A stretch of DNA of 13,997 bases from CAZFJG01 sp964410915. GTDB taxonomy: Bacteria > Synergistota > Synergistia > Synergistales > JAFGMB01. Every line of letters begins with the position of its first letter. Position 1 is the first letter of the stretch. The stretch lies in NCBI GenBank assembly GCA_964410915.1, contig CAYPIU010000044.1, forward strand, positions 1-13,997, read 5' to 3'. This document shows positions 7,420 to 13,997 of the stretch, piece by piece. Under the pieces are notes generated by a model that had not been told where the DNA came from, made no database searches, and saw only the letters and a program-made list of their open reading frames with translations. The translations under genes and the position numbers were made by a program.

Positions 7420-8712
7420 TCATATGGCAATGGTCTTGAGATTTTCTATCCCAAGTTCGTTGGTGGAACCCATGATCCCCGCTATTTCCATCTCAATGGA
7501 ACCGTCAGAAAGAAGGCTTCCTTCATGCCCTCCCGTTATATGCTCAACGGTTTCGACAAACCCAATGGTCTCATCCATAGGAGGCAGCTTCACTTTCTGA
7601 TTGCCGTTACCGTTGGTCACTACAGCATCCGCCTCTGGAGTTACATCAGCAAGACCCGGGGAAGCTCCATCGGATCCAGCATATTCATCCGTTATGATCA
7701 CTGTCTTAATTCCATTTTTTTCAAAATGCCGGGCCACTATCATGAGATCAGCTTCCGGGTTACCTCCACCATCCTCAGATATTATGGCTCCCTGGGCTCC
7801 CATCATCTGGGCAAGTTTAAACACCTGGTATCCTATTCTCTCCTTCTCTGCAAGAGCTGTTCGAACAGGAGGGACGATCACTCCCAGGAAATTAATATTT
7901 TTATCGTGTTCTTTCAGAAGATCCTCCACAATGGGATTATTCTGATGATGGTAAGTAGTATGTTTGTGACAGGGCGCGGCACAATTACCGCTTATCACTG
8001 CACCGTCCATTAGTTCCGTGGGGTACATCAGCACAGGGAGACAACCCTGGGCATTCTGACCATAGAAGTAGTTGTCATGAAGAAGCCCCTGGGCGATAGC
8101 CTGACATACATAGACCACCCTGGGAAGATCTGGTGCTTTCTTATAAAGTTTATCCAGGCTTGAAACTGAAAATCTTTCTTCTTCATCACATGAGATCTTT
8201 TTTGCGTAGGAAGCAAGGAAATGAGCTGCTTTCAAACCTGCGATCCTTACAGACCGTTCATGCTCGTGTTTGCCCAAACCCTTCACTGGTTCTATGAGTA
8301 GAACCAGGTTGAGCTTTCTGGAAAATATGCTGTATTCTGCACCAGGACCGGACATATCGATCAGCCCTTCCTGGAAATTCACAAGTTTCCCGGAAGTGAC
8401 CACTGCCATACCATCCAGGACAAGGGTTTCACCTTTACCCGAAGGAAAATTTGCATCCGTGAAAAAACCCGGAAAAGAATCCTGTCCATCAATATTCTTG
8501 CACCGAGGCTCGATAACATCCTTTACAGGTATGATCCTCTTACTCTCTCCCGGCCTGGCTATGGCCAGATCAACATTAGCAATGCTGCTGTCCTCCATAA
8601 GCAGATCGGATAGTTCTTCCCTGTTTACAGAAAGAACCCCTCCTGAGATCTCCGTTTTCTCCCCAAACTCAATTTCTCTGATCCTGATCCGTTTCAGAAT
8701 AAATTCTTCCAT
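7420..8712 (-). CDS. grdE: Glycine/sarcosine/betaine reductase component B, pyruvoyl proprotein (alpha and beta subunits)
   Basis: The 430-residue proprotein matches the GrdE/GrdG/GrdI family in length and motifs: GVLSVNREEL near the N-terminus, EPVKGLGKHEHERSVRIAGLKAAHFLA (about 141-167), then VISGNCAAPCHKHTTYHHQNNP (about 239-260). Cys244 in Ser-Gly-Asn-Cys is the residue that in this family becomes the pyruvoyl group after self-cleavage, giving fragments of about 243 and 186 residues. The pyruvoyl forms a Schiff base or related adduct with the substrate amine. Later blocks include GVIVPPVRTALAEKERIG and SDGASPGLADVTPEADAVV. The ATG has GGGAGG seven bases upstream. The stop is next to the upstream grdB ATG, so the two are co-expressed. 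No grdA, grdC, grdD or thioredoxin genes accompany it, which favours a sarcosine or betaine module (GrdG or GrdI type) over the full glycine reductase operon. This point is inference. Confidence 0.94.
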   Translation of the reverse strand: MEEFILKRIRIREIEFGEKTEISGGVLSVNREELSDLLMEDSSIANVDLAIARPGESKRIIPVKDVIEPRCKNIDGQDSFPGFFTDANFPSGKGETLVLDGMAVVTSGKLVNFQEGLIDMSGPGAEYSIFSRKLNLVLLIEPVKGLGKHEHERSVRIAGLKAAHFLASYAKKISCDEEERFSVSSLDKLYKKAPDLPRVVYVCQAIAQGLLHDNYFYGQNAQGCLPVLMYPTELMDGAVISGNCAAPCHKHTTYHHQNNPIVEDLLKEHDKNINFLGVIVPPVRTALAEKERIGYQVFKLAQMMGAQGAIISEDGGGNPEADLMIVARHFEKNGIKTVIITDEYAGSDGASPGLADVTPEADAVVTNGNGNQKVKLPPMDETIGFVETVEHITGGHEGSLLSDGSIEMEIAGIMGSTNELGIENLKTIAI

Positions 8713-9227
8713 TTTCAGGCCTCCCTACCATTTCATATCTCTTAAAACCACTCTCTTGGGTATAGTTTTAGAAAATTCCTTACAATCTTTCTCCATATTG
8801 TATGTCATATGACCCATCACGTCTTTATAACGCATAGACTTTTTCTTCTTGAGCACATTTTCAGGGCTTTGAAACAATCATAAACTCTGATTTCAATAGT
8901 AGACCCCTATTTCGTTAAACTTTCTGGCCATTCGCGTAAAGATCCGATCTGAATCATATCGGTTTTAAAAAAGGCGGGAAAGTGTTATCTTTATCTAAGG
9001 TTAACTGATTGTAATGTCTCAAATGTGCTCCTTTAGAGTGCTCTGGTTGAATCGACCGCGACATTACAGGAGTTGACTTTTTTCTTACCTGCAAGCTTTT
9101 AAAAAAGTTTCTATACAGGCTGTTCTTACTCCATTGTTTTCAGTAATGCAAGAGGCAGATCCCCAGAATGGCATATTCATCCACAGGAACCAAGTACCAT
9201 ACAATAACAGGATCAGGAGGCATGATC
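8713..9227. other. Divergent intergenic region between grdE and rnk
   Basis: No gene was found. The stretch holds the promoters of the Grd operon and of rnk, but no convincing hexamer pair for either. Visible elements are a 10-bp palindrome GTCATATGAC at 8804-8813, a possible operator about 95 bases upstream of grdE; a 9-bp inverted repeat TGTAATGTC/GACATTACA at 9010-9018 and 9060-9068; a TTGACT at 9073-9078 with no good -10; and one copy of a dispersed element (8878-8907). No glycine riboswitch was recognised. Confidence 0.45.
8878..8907 (-). repeat. Dispersed 32-bp element, copy A
   Basis: This is the most degenerate of three copies of one element; the others are at 10145-10176 and 13848-13879. 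Read on the minus strand it starts GGGGTCTACTATTGAAAT, and the encoded Gly-Ser-Thr-Ile-Glu-Ile agrees with copy B, after which the two diverge. It shows one inserted base and several substitutions against copy B. It looks like a fragment of a once larger sequence, with no intact coding potential. Confidence 0.6.
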
Positions 9228-9638
9228 ATGGAAGACAGGGCAATTTATATTACCGCTTTTGACAGAAAAAGGTTGACGAAACTGATCAGTGACAGCGTTA
9301 ACAATTCCAATAAAGTATATTTAAATGAACTGGCAAAAGAGCTGGAACGGGCTAAAGAAGTAGCCCCTCAGGATATACCGGAAGATGTAATAACCATGAA
9401 TTCCAAAATTCGACTCGTGGATGCAGAGTCGGAAGAAGAAATGGAATATACCCTTGTGTTCCCAGCCGACGCAGATCTCAAAAACCACAAGATATCTATC
9501 CTGGCTCCAATAGGAACAGCACTCATCGGATATCGGGTTGGTGACACAATAGAATGGAAAGTCCCAAGGGGCATTAGAAAGATAAAAGTAAAAGAAATAT
9601 TATACCAGCCAGAAGCAGCCGGCGATTATCACCTGTAG
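9228..9638 (+). CDS. rnk: Rnk-like regulator of nucleoside diphosphate kinase (GreA/GreB-related)
   Basis: The 136-residue protein has the length of Rnk and its landmark blocks: an N-terminal basic helix pair (YITAFDRKRLTKLI, then LNELAKELERAKEV), IPEDVITMNSKIRLVD, the FKBP-like C-terminal core with YTLVFPADA, ISILAPIGTALIGYRVGDTIEW, and the end YQPEAAGDYHL. Rnk binds RNA polymerase in the manner of GreA but with a short coiled coil that lacks the acidic cleavage tip, so it does not promote transcript cleavage. The start is the second of two ATGs (9228): AGGAGG at 9215-9220 is seven bases upstream of it and only one base before the first (9222). The gene is alone and is followed at once by a terminator. 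Rnk is best known from Proteobacteria; related proteins are also found elsewhere. Confidence 0.9.
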   Translation: MEDRAIYITAFDRKRLTKLISDSVNNSNKVYLNELAKELERAKEVAPQDIPEDVITMNSKIRLVDAESEEEMEYTLVFPADADLKNHKISILAPIGTALIGYRVGDTIEWKVPRGIRKIKVKEILYQPEAAGDYHL

Positions 9639-9647
9639 GAAGAATAA

Positions 9648-9680
9648 GGGGCGGTTCGCAAACCGCTCCTGCTTTTCTTT
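9648..9680 (+). terminator. Rho-independent terminator of rnk
   Basis: The stem GGGGCGGTT/AACCGCTCC (9 bp with one G-U pair) closes on CGCA and is followed by TGCTTTTCTTTT. It begins nine bases after the rnk stop, so rnk is probably a single-gene unit. Confidence 0.82.
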
Positions 9681-9722
9681 TGGAATAAATATCTCGGCAT
9701 TGTCCAGGTCTATCTACCATTT

Positions 9723-10063
9723 TTAGGGATTGCTGAAAACATATTCCCGTATCTGGTCTAATTCCACCTCGCTAAGAATGACACGATCAAAATAATTCCG
9801 CTGCCATAATCTGCCTGGAAATGATCAGGCATAATGACAAATACATTTGTCTCTGTTCCAGGGTAATTTACCGGTATTTCACCCCATACCCTTTGAACCA
9901 TTCATCCCGAAATATTCAACACCATTTTCCCGTTTGCAATCTCACCAAACAGGCATTGCCGTTTTTGCGTGCAAATGGTCACAGAATATCCCTCTGACTG
10001 GAAATAATCGTAATCCTTAAATCGTATCGATCTGCTGTTATGACTATCCGAATCGTATGTCAT
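9723..10063 (-). pseudogene. REP-associated tyrosine transposase (Y1/IS200-like, RAYT), decayed
   Basis: The minus strand from the ATG at 10063 reads RSIRFKDYDYFQSEGYSVTICTQKRQCLFGEIANGKMVLN, the typical N-terminus of RAYT transposases (single-strand transposases of the HUH class that act on REP palindromes). A TGA at 9902-9904 (codon 54) replaces what is an Arg codon in relatives. The frame then continues with Met-Val-Gln-Arg-Val-Trp-Gly-Glu-Ile-Pro and VFVIMPDHF, the catalytic HUH block with its second His lost. There an internal deletion joins it, in another frame, to RLWQRNYFDRVILSEVELD and REYVFSNP, the C-terminal block before a TAA at 9723-9725. About a third of the usual length is missing. 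It is dead as a transposase. The nonsense codon is not a selenocysteine candidate, because the rest of the gene is also damaged. Confidence 0.82.
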
Positions 10064-10144
10064 GATCTGCTTTTTTATGTTTTGCTTGTTTTTGATATAA
10101 TCTCCGTCTTGATTTATCTTATACTTTTCTCCAGATCCTGGGAC

Positions 10145-10176
10145 TATCCTTGAACTCTATTTCAATGGTAGACCCC
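10145..10176 (-). repeat. Dispersed 32-bp element, copy B
   Basis: This copy matches copy C (13848-13879, opposite strand) at 28 of 32 positions and copy A (8878-8907) more loosely. On the minus strand it sits in an open stretch reading Gly-Ser-Thr-Ile-Glu-Ile-Glu-Phe-Lys-Asp-Ser-Pro-Arg-Ile-Trp-Arg-Lys-Val, then a stop. That resembles the first strand of plasmid pRiA4b ORF-3-like proteins (I-x-L-K-x-x-x-P-x-I-W-R-R). The likeness is a by-eye impression. Confidence 0.6.
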
Positions 10177-10326
10177 AATTTGTTTGGGAAAGAATATAGA
10201 AGCTGCTTAATTCATTCCTTAAGTCAAATACTTTTTTGCAGATTGCCTTCAATGCAGGGTTGGACTATATTTTAGGATATTCAGGCAAAAGCCTGGCTCA
10301 ATAAAATTGCAAAGGGAGGAAATGTA

Positions 10327-10812
10327 ATGACAAAACCTGTAATTACAAAAATGATAGAGACCTTCGCTAACGACTTAACAAGGATCAACCATGCACTTAA
10401 AGTATTTGGATTTGCCTCATCTATTGCAGAATCTGAAGGCCTTGATCACGAGGCCATGGAAATAGTCAGAATATCAGCGATACTTCACGACATTGGCATA
10501 AAGGAATGCGAACGAAAATACAGCACATCCTCATGGGCATGCCAGGAAAAAGAGGGACCTCCTTTTGCCGGAAAGATACTTGCAGAACTCGGGATAAAGG
10601 AAGAATTGATTGAAAGGGTTAAGTTCATAATAGGAAATCATCATACATACGAAAATATCGACGGAATCGATTTCCAGATCATTGTTGAAGCCGATTTTGC
10701 CGTCAATGCATTCGAGAAAGGTCTTTCAAAGGACGCTATCGGGGAATTTGTTCAAAAATATTTTAAAACAGATACGGGTAAAAAGATCATGCAGAGCATG
10801 TACCTGCAATAA
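10327..10812 (+). CDS. HD-domain phosphohydrolase-like protein
   Basis: The 161-residue protein carries the HD-superfamily metal ligands in order: His22 (INHALKVFGFA), His54-Asp55 (ISAILHDIGIKE), a His pair at 105-106 (IIGNHHTYEN) and Asp123 (IIVEADFAVNAFE). Such proteins are metal-dependent phosphohydrolases acting on nucleotides or phosphate esters; the substrate of this small stand-alone type is not known. No signal peptide or membrane helix is present, so it is cytoplasmic. The ATG follows GGGAGG by seven bases. The gene is alone between the transposase relic and the convergent ATPase gene, and a weak hairpin lies 17 bases past its stop. All ligands of the motif are present, so it is probably active. 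Family confidence is high, function unknown. Confidence 0.9.
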   Translation: MTKPVITKMIETFANDLTRINHALKVFGFASSIAESEGLDHEAMEIVRISAILHDIGIKECERKYSTSSWACQEKEGPPFAGKILAELGIKEELIERVKFIIGNHHTYENIDGIDFQIIVEADFAVNAFEKGLSKDAIGEFVQKYFKTDTGKKIMQSMYLQ

Positions 10813-10828
10813 ATAGGAGCACTAGGTC

Positions 10829-10848
10829 AATAGCTCGCAAGGGCTATT
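10829..10848 (+). terminator. Hairpin after the HD-domain gene, possible terminator
   Basis: AATAGCTC pairs with GGGCTATT over 8 bp (one G-U) around a GCAA tetraloop. The following ATTTCTCAC is only weakly U-rich, so termination would be partial. It lies between two convergent genes. Confidence 0.5.
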
Positions 10849-10934
10849 ATTTCTCACACTGAATGCCTTATCATAATCGCAAGTAACTTGCTCTGCACAG
10901 TATTATCCTGGAATACCTGATTCCTGATAGCACC

Positions 10935-13439
10935 TTATTTTGAAGGTTCCTTTTGCAATACAGGTTTGGAAGTCGGGTCAAAGATTCTGTAAGCAAGCAG
11001 TTTAAGGCGATCATTCACTAAAAACCACATAAGCGCATAACCCCAGATGAACAATGCCCAACGCCAGCCAAGGGGTGTCATGAAAAGCCCGTAGACCGCG
11101 ATCAATGTAGCTATTATCTGAGTGCCGAACACCGCGCCTACTAACATCTTAGCCGGACGTATGGACCAGAAAGGACCGCGGGTACGGGTAAGAAAGATCG
11201 TAAGGTGTCCGGAAACCGAAAGCTTCAGATACATGAGTGTCTGAATATGTTCACGATCGAGGTGAAAGATCTGCTCACTAAGGTAGAATAAACCAAAAGA
11301 TGCGATAACTCCTGCGATACCAAGCGCCGTAGCGAGCCCCAATACCATGTGCATGTTCCACTCCTCGGGCTTGTCCCTGTAATGCACGTTGTCAAAGGCA
11401 ATAGATAAGATAGCACCATCGTTGAGAAGTGCCAGCATAACTATCATTACTGCTGTTAAGGGATAGAAGTTGAACACCAGTATAGCGAGTGTCATAAACA
11501 AAAGTACTCGCAGAGTTTCCGCTATGCGATATATGGCGTAGCTGTTCATTCGCTGGAAGATCTTTCGGCTTTCCTTGATCGCTGCAATGATCACCGATAG
11601 GCCCGGTGTCATCAGTACTATTGATGATGCTGCACGTGCTGCATAGGTTGCACCCGAAACAGCTATACCACAGTCGGCTTTTTTTAACGCGGGGGCATCG
11701 TTAACTCCATCGCCAGTCATGCCAACGATATGTCCAAGTTTTTGCAGTACTTCCACAATATGGTATTTATGTTCGGGAAATACCTGGGCAAAACCATCTG
11801 CATCCTGTATGGATTCAGCGAGTTGCCCGGTTTCGTGGTGTTTGGTGATGCCGAAAGAACTGGCATCGAGAATGTTGGTTCTCATTCCCAGTTTTTGCGC
11901 TGTTTCCCTTGCGATAGCGACTTGATCTCCGGTCACCATTTTGACTTTAATACCCATTTGCTGGGCCGTTGCGATGGTTTCTCCGGCTTCATCCCTCGGT
12001 GGATCGAAGAGTGGCAGTATCCCGAGGAATTGCCACTCACCCTTCGAGTCAGTACGGGCCACACCAAGTGATCGAAAGCCACGTGAGGCAAATTCATTGA
12101 TGGAACTTTCAACTTCGGCATTGATTTCCGCGACATTGTGCGACAGTTGAAGGATAACCTGTGGTGCCCCCTTGGTTGTCTTGAATTCCGTTCCGTCTGG
12201 CCCCTTTACCTTAGCTTCGGTTCGTTTGTGTACAGGATCGAAGGGCTGGAAATTGAGTACCTCATAAGTATTGATATCCTCTGCCTGTCCTAATCCCTCC
12301 AGTACTGCTTTGTCGATGGTATCCTCGTCTTCTGCACGGGAAGCAAGGGCCGCATAAAGTATGACCTGGTCCCGGGAGATATTTTTCACACAGAAAGGCT
12401 CTCCGAGTGTCAGTTTATTCTGGGTCAGTGTACCCGTCTTGTCGGAGCATAGCACATCTACACCTGCCAACTCCTCAATGGCGGCCAGGCGGGTGACGAT
12501 GGCCTCTTTCTGGGCCAAAATTCGTGCGCCCACTGCCATTGTCACAGATAGAACTGTCGGCAAAGCTACAGGAATTGCAGCAACAGTTAGAACAAGGGCG
12601 AATTGGAGCGTGGTGATCATCCGATCACCACGGAAAAGTGCAACCAGAAGGATCAATGCAACCAGGGCCATGGCGAGAAGGATGAGATAATTGCCTATCT
12701 TAAGGACCGCGATCTGGAAATGGCTGGGCGTGTTTTCATCCTTCATTAATTGGGCTGTCCTGCCGAAGAAGGTATTCGCACCAGTGGCATAGATCATTGC
12801 ATCGACTTCTCCCTGACGAATGATCGAACCCGAGAATACAGCGTCACTTAGCGTTCGTTTCACAGGCAAAGACTCTCCCGTAAGGGCAGATTGATCCACC
12901 TCCACAGGGGATTCTTCCAACAGGCGTGCATCTGCCGGTACAATATTACCCAGGCGTAAACGTATCACATCACCTGGTACCAGTTCACGAGCAGCAATGG
13001 TTGCCCATTTACCATCTCGTTTTACCCGGGCATTCATTGCAAGTTTATCTTTCAAGGCTGCGATGGCATTTCCCGCCTGGTGTTCTTCCCAGAATCCGAC
13101 GACCGCATTGGCGAACAACAGCAATAGAATTATGCCGAGATCAGGCCAATGTTTGTCTACAGCTGAAAGAATAGCAGCAATTTCTATCATCCAGGGGATG
13201 GGCCCCCAGAAATATGAAAGGAACTTCAGGAATTGGTTAGGCTTCTTGTCTTTTATTTCGTTAGTGCCGTATATGCTCAGTCGTTCGTGTGCTTCTTCCT
13301 GGCGCAGTCCATCAGGAGATGATCCCAATTCTGCCTGTAGTTCCGATATTGGAAGATCTTTCAGATTATCCTTCACGCTTGTTTTAGATTCAGAGGGGGA
13401 CCCTGGTGTCTTAGATCTTACTTTCCTGGATTTCATCAT
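10935..13439 (-). CDS. P3A-type (plasma-membrane H+-ATPase family) P-type ATPase
   Basis: The 834-residue product has the full set of P-type ATPase motifs. There is an N-terminal cation-ATPase segment (about 28-60). The actuator-domain TGES (187-190) is present, as is the M4 motif VAAIPVALPTVLSV (about 286-299). The phosphorylation site is CSDKTGTLTQN with Asp333. The nucleotide domain has KGAPQVIL and MVTGDQVAIARETAQKLGM (about 501-519), and the hinge has MTGDGVNDAPALKKADCGIAV (about 574-594). M6 carries LLNDGAILSIAFDNV (about 671-685). Its Asp674 aligns with the M6 Asp (D684 in plant AHA2) required for proton transport. These point to the proton-pumping subfamily over the Ca2+ or heavy-metal pumps; no CPC or N-terminal metal-binding motif is seen. 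The long C-terminal autoinhibitory tail of plant pumps is absent. The start is the ATG at 13439 behind AAGGAAGG; an ATG at 13541 has no ribosome site. The gene stands alone and would export H+ at the cost of ATP. Confidence 0.93.
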   Translation of the reverse strand: MMKSRKVRSKTPGSPSESKTSVKDNLKDLPISELQAELGSSPDGLRQEEAHERLSIYGTNEIKDKKPNQFLKFLSYFWGPIPWMIEIAAILSAVDKHWPDLGIILLLLFANAVVGFWEEHQAGNAIAALKDKLAMNARVKRDGKWATIAARELVPGDVIRLRLGNIVPADARLLEESPVEVDQSALTGESLPVKRTLSDAVFSGSIIRQGEVDAMIYATGANTFFGRTAQLMKDENTPSHFQIAVLKIGNYLILLAMALVALILLVALFRGDRMITTLQFALVLTVAAIPVALPTVLSVTMAVGARILAQKEAIVTRLAAIEELAGVDVLCSDKTGTLTQNKLTLGEPFCVKNISRDQVILYAALASRAEDEDTIDKAVLEGLGQAEDINTYEVLNFQPFDPVHKRTEAKVKGPDGTEFKTTKGAPQVILQLSHNVAEINAEVESSINEFASRGFRSLGVARTDSKGEWQFLGILPLFDPPRDEAGETIATAQQMGIKVKMVTGDQVAIARETAQKLGMRTNILDASSFGITKHHETGQLAESIQDADGFAQVFPEHKYHIVEVLQKLGHIVGMTGDGVNDAPALKKADCGIAVSGATYAARAASSIVLMTPGLSVIIAAIKESRKIFQRMNSYAIYRIAETLRVLLFMTLAILVFNFYPLTAVMIVMLALLNDGAILSIAFDNVHYRDKPEEWNMHMVLGLATALGIAGVIASFGLFYLSEQIFHLDREHIQTLMYLKLSVSGHLTIFLTRTRGPFWSIRPAKMLVGAVFGTQIIATLIAVYGLFMTPLGWRWALFIWGYALMWFLVNDRLKLLAYRIFDPTSKPVLQKEPSK

Positions 13440-13847
13440 GTGAATTCCTTCCTTCTTTAGCAAGACACACTTAATACATTGATGAGAATTTCTTATAATG
13501 CGTTTTGCTTTTATCAAGGTATTATTTCCTCTTGTTTCCACTGCCAGATCGTGCCTGCGCGTTGGCCCGGGGGAAATTTTTCACAAATTCTCGCGAGTGC
13601 TTTTCAAACAGGTTTAAGAACACTTGAATCTTGACTAGAGCTATAACTACACTGCATTCAATAATTAAATTCTATTTCTAAATGCACTGCTCAAGTATCA
13701 GTAATAATTCGTATTTTTCTCCAGGTAAACCCTGTAGATATTTCTTACCGGTCACAGTTCTCATACCTTTTTTGTTCTGCAGTATTACATACATAGTATA
13801 TTATATTAATGAATTGGCAAACTCGAATTTTGAGGAGTGAAAGACCC

Positions 13848-13879
13848 GGGGTGTATCATTGGAATAGAATTCAAGGATA
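13848..13879 (+). repeat. Dispersed 32-bp element, copy C
   Basis: It is identical to copy B at 28 of 32 positions but lies on the other strand. It encodes Ile-Glu-Phe-Lys-Asp in the same register as copy B; the following Arg-Thr-Trp-His, in place of copy B's Arg-Ile-Trp-Arg, is reached only in another frame, so an indel separates them. Confidence 0.6.
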
Positions 13880-13981
13880 ATTTACAGAACCTGGCATATC
13901 CTGGATAACGAACAGCCCCCTTTTTACCTGACCTTAAAGAACCTGAAGAAGGAATTGGCCGGCATCAAAGATTTTCACTAA
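13871..13981 (+). pseudogene. C-terminal remnant of an unidentified protein
   Basis: After an in-frame TAG (13865-13867), the frame reads about 38 residues to a TAA at 13979-13981, including IIYRTWHILDNEQPPFYL and LKNLKKELAGIKDFH. The composition looks coding (an amphipathic Lys/Leu-rich helix at the end), but there is no start codon or ribosome site and no family was recognised. It overlaps copy C of the dispersed element and may belong to the same dead gene. Confidence 0.3.
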
Positions 13982-13997
13982 AAATTTTAGTAAACTG

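Larger units (their letters stand above)
13440..13997. other. Right-edge non-coding region with gene debris
   Basis: No intact gene was found upstream of the ATPase. A TATAAG on the minus strand about 60 bases before the ATPase start could be a -10, but no -35 is correctly spaced. A minus-strand open frame of 38 residues (13794 to 13678, MYVILQNKKGMRTVTGKK at its start) has no ribosome site and is unassigned. The last 150 bases contain copy C of the dispersed element and a coding-like remnant ending at 13981. Confidence 0.45.

Noticed and set aside
7525..8013. Plus-strand open frames of 114-180 residues over grdE (7525-8013, 7601-7945, 8270-8812)
   Set aside because: They are shadows of the strongly conserved grdE frame on the other strand, with no family features.
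9168..9227. Upstream ATG of rnk at 9168
   Set aside because: AGGAGG at 9215-9220 fits the ATG at 9228, and the resulting 136 residues match Rnk's length.
9902..9904. In-frame TGA inside the transposase frame, as a third selenocysteine codon
   Set aside because: The gene also has an internal deletion, a frame change and a damaged catalytic block, and relatives carry Arg here. It is an ordinary nonsense mutation.
13440..13541. N-terminal extension of the P-type ATPase to the ATG at 13541
   Set aside because: There is no ribosome site at 13541, while AAGGAAGG stands correctly before the ATG at 13439. The extra 34 residues do not resemble the family.
1..13997. tRNA, rRNA, CRISPR array, riboswitch
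   Set aside because: No cloverleaf arms, rRNA signatures, regularly spaced repeats or recognisable glycine-riboswitch core were seen on either strand.

Overview
The window looks like chromosomal DNA of an anaerobic, amino-acid or betaine fermenting bacterium, most likely of the Synergistota. The evidence is a C-terminal tail of the Synerg-CTERM sorting type (Ser-rich linker, Gly-Cys-Ser, hydrophobic stretch, Lys-Lys-Arg) on an exported protein, and a selenoprotein-dependent Grd reductase module. The lineage call is inference; no rRNA or phylogenetic marker is present.

Layout. (1) The left edge carries the 5' part of a minus-strand lysophospholipid-acyltransferase-like gene that runs off the window (1-532). 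A gene-poor stretch follows, with a relic of a REP-associated tyrosine transposase. (2) A minus-strand TRAP transporter operon, dctP-dctQ-dctM (3827 to 1070), ends at a perfect 40-bp palindrome. (3) A plus-strand gene for an exported, C-terminally sorted acidic protein (4408-5616) contains an in-frame TGA at residue 30, just after the signal peptide. A SECIS-like hairpin follows the TGA, so this is a candidate unrecognised selenoprotein. (4) A minus-strand Grd operon, grdE-grdB-grdX (8712 to 5733), encodes the substrate-specific component B of glycine/sarcosine/betaine reductase. Its grdB has a selenocysteine TGA at codon 350 with a SECIS hairpin. The two convergent units (3 and 4) share a 20-bp-stem terminator. 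(5) On the plus strand come rnk (9228-9638), a decayed transposase on the other strand (9723-10063) and an HD-domain phosphohydrolase (10327-10812). (6) A large minus-strand P3A-type proton-pumping ATPase (13439-10935) is followed by a degenerate right edge with short gene remnants.

How the genes fit together. TRAP systems import small carboxylates using the ion gradient. Grd component B takes glycine, sarcosine or betaine, binds it through a pyruvoyl group on the processed GrdE-type subunit, and hands a carboxymethyl group to the selenoprotein GrdA. The core genes grdA, grdC and grdD are absent here, so this is a stand-alone substrate module, as is usual for sarcosine- or betaine-specific B components. 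The nearby TRAP system could bring in that substrate (inference).

The most interesting points are the Synerg-CTERM candidate selenoprotein, whose TGA-to-hairpin spacing equals that in grdB, and an altered Sec-site motif in grdB. Three dispersed copies of a 32-bp element that look like remnants of one gene family, and a short ORF put out of frame by an A8 tract directly after its start, are also worth checking.
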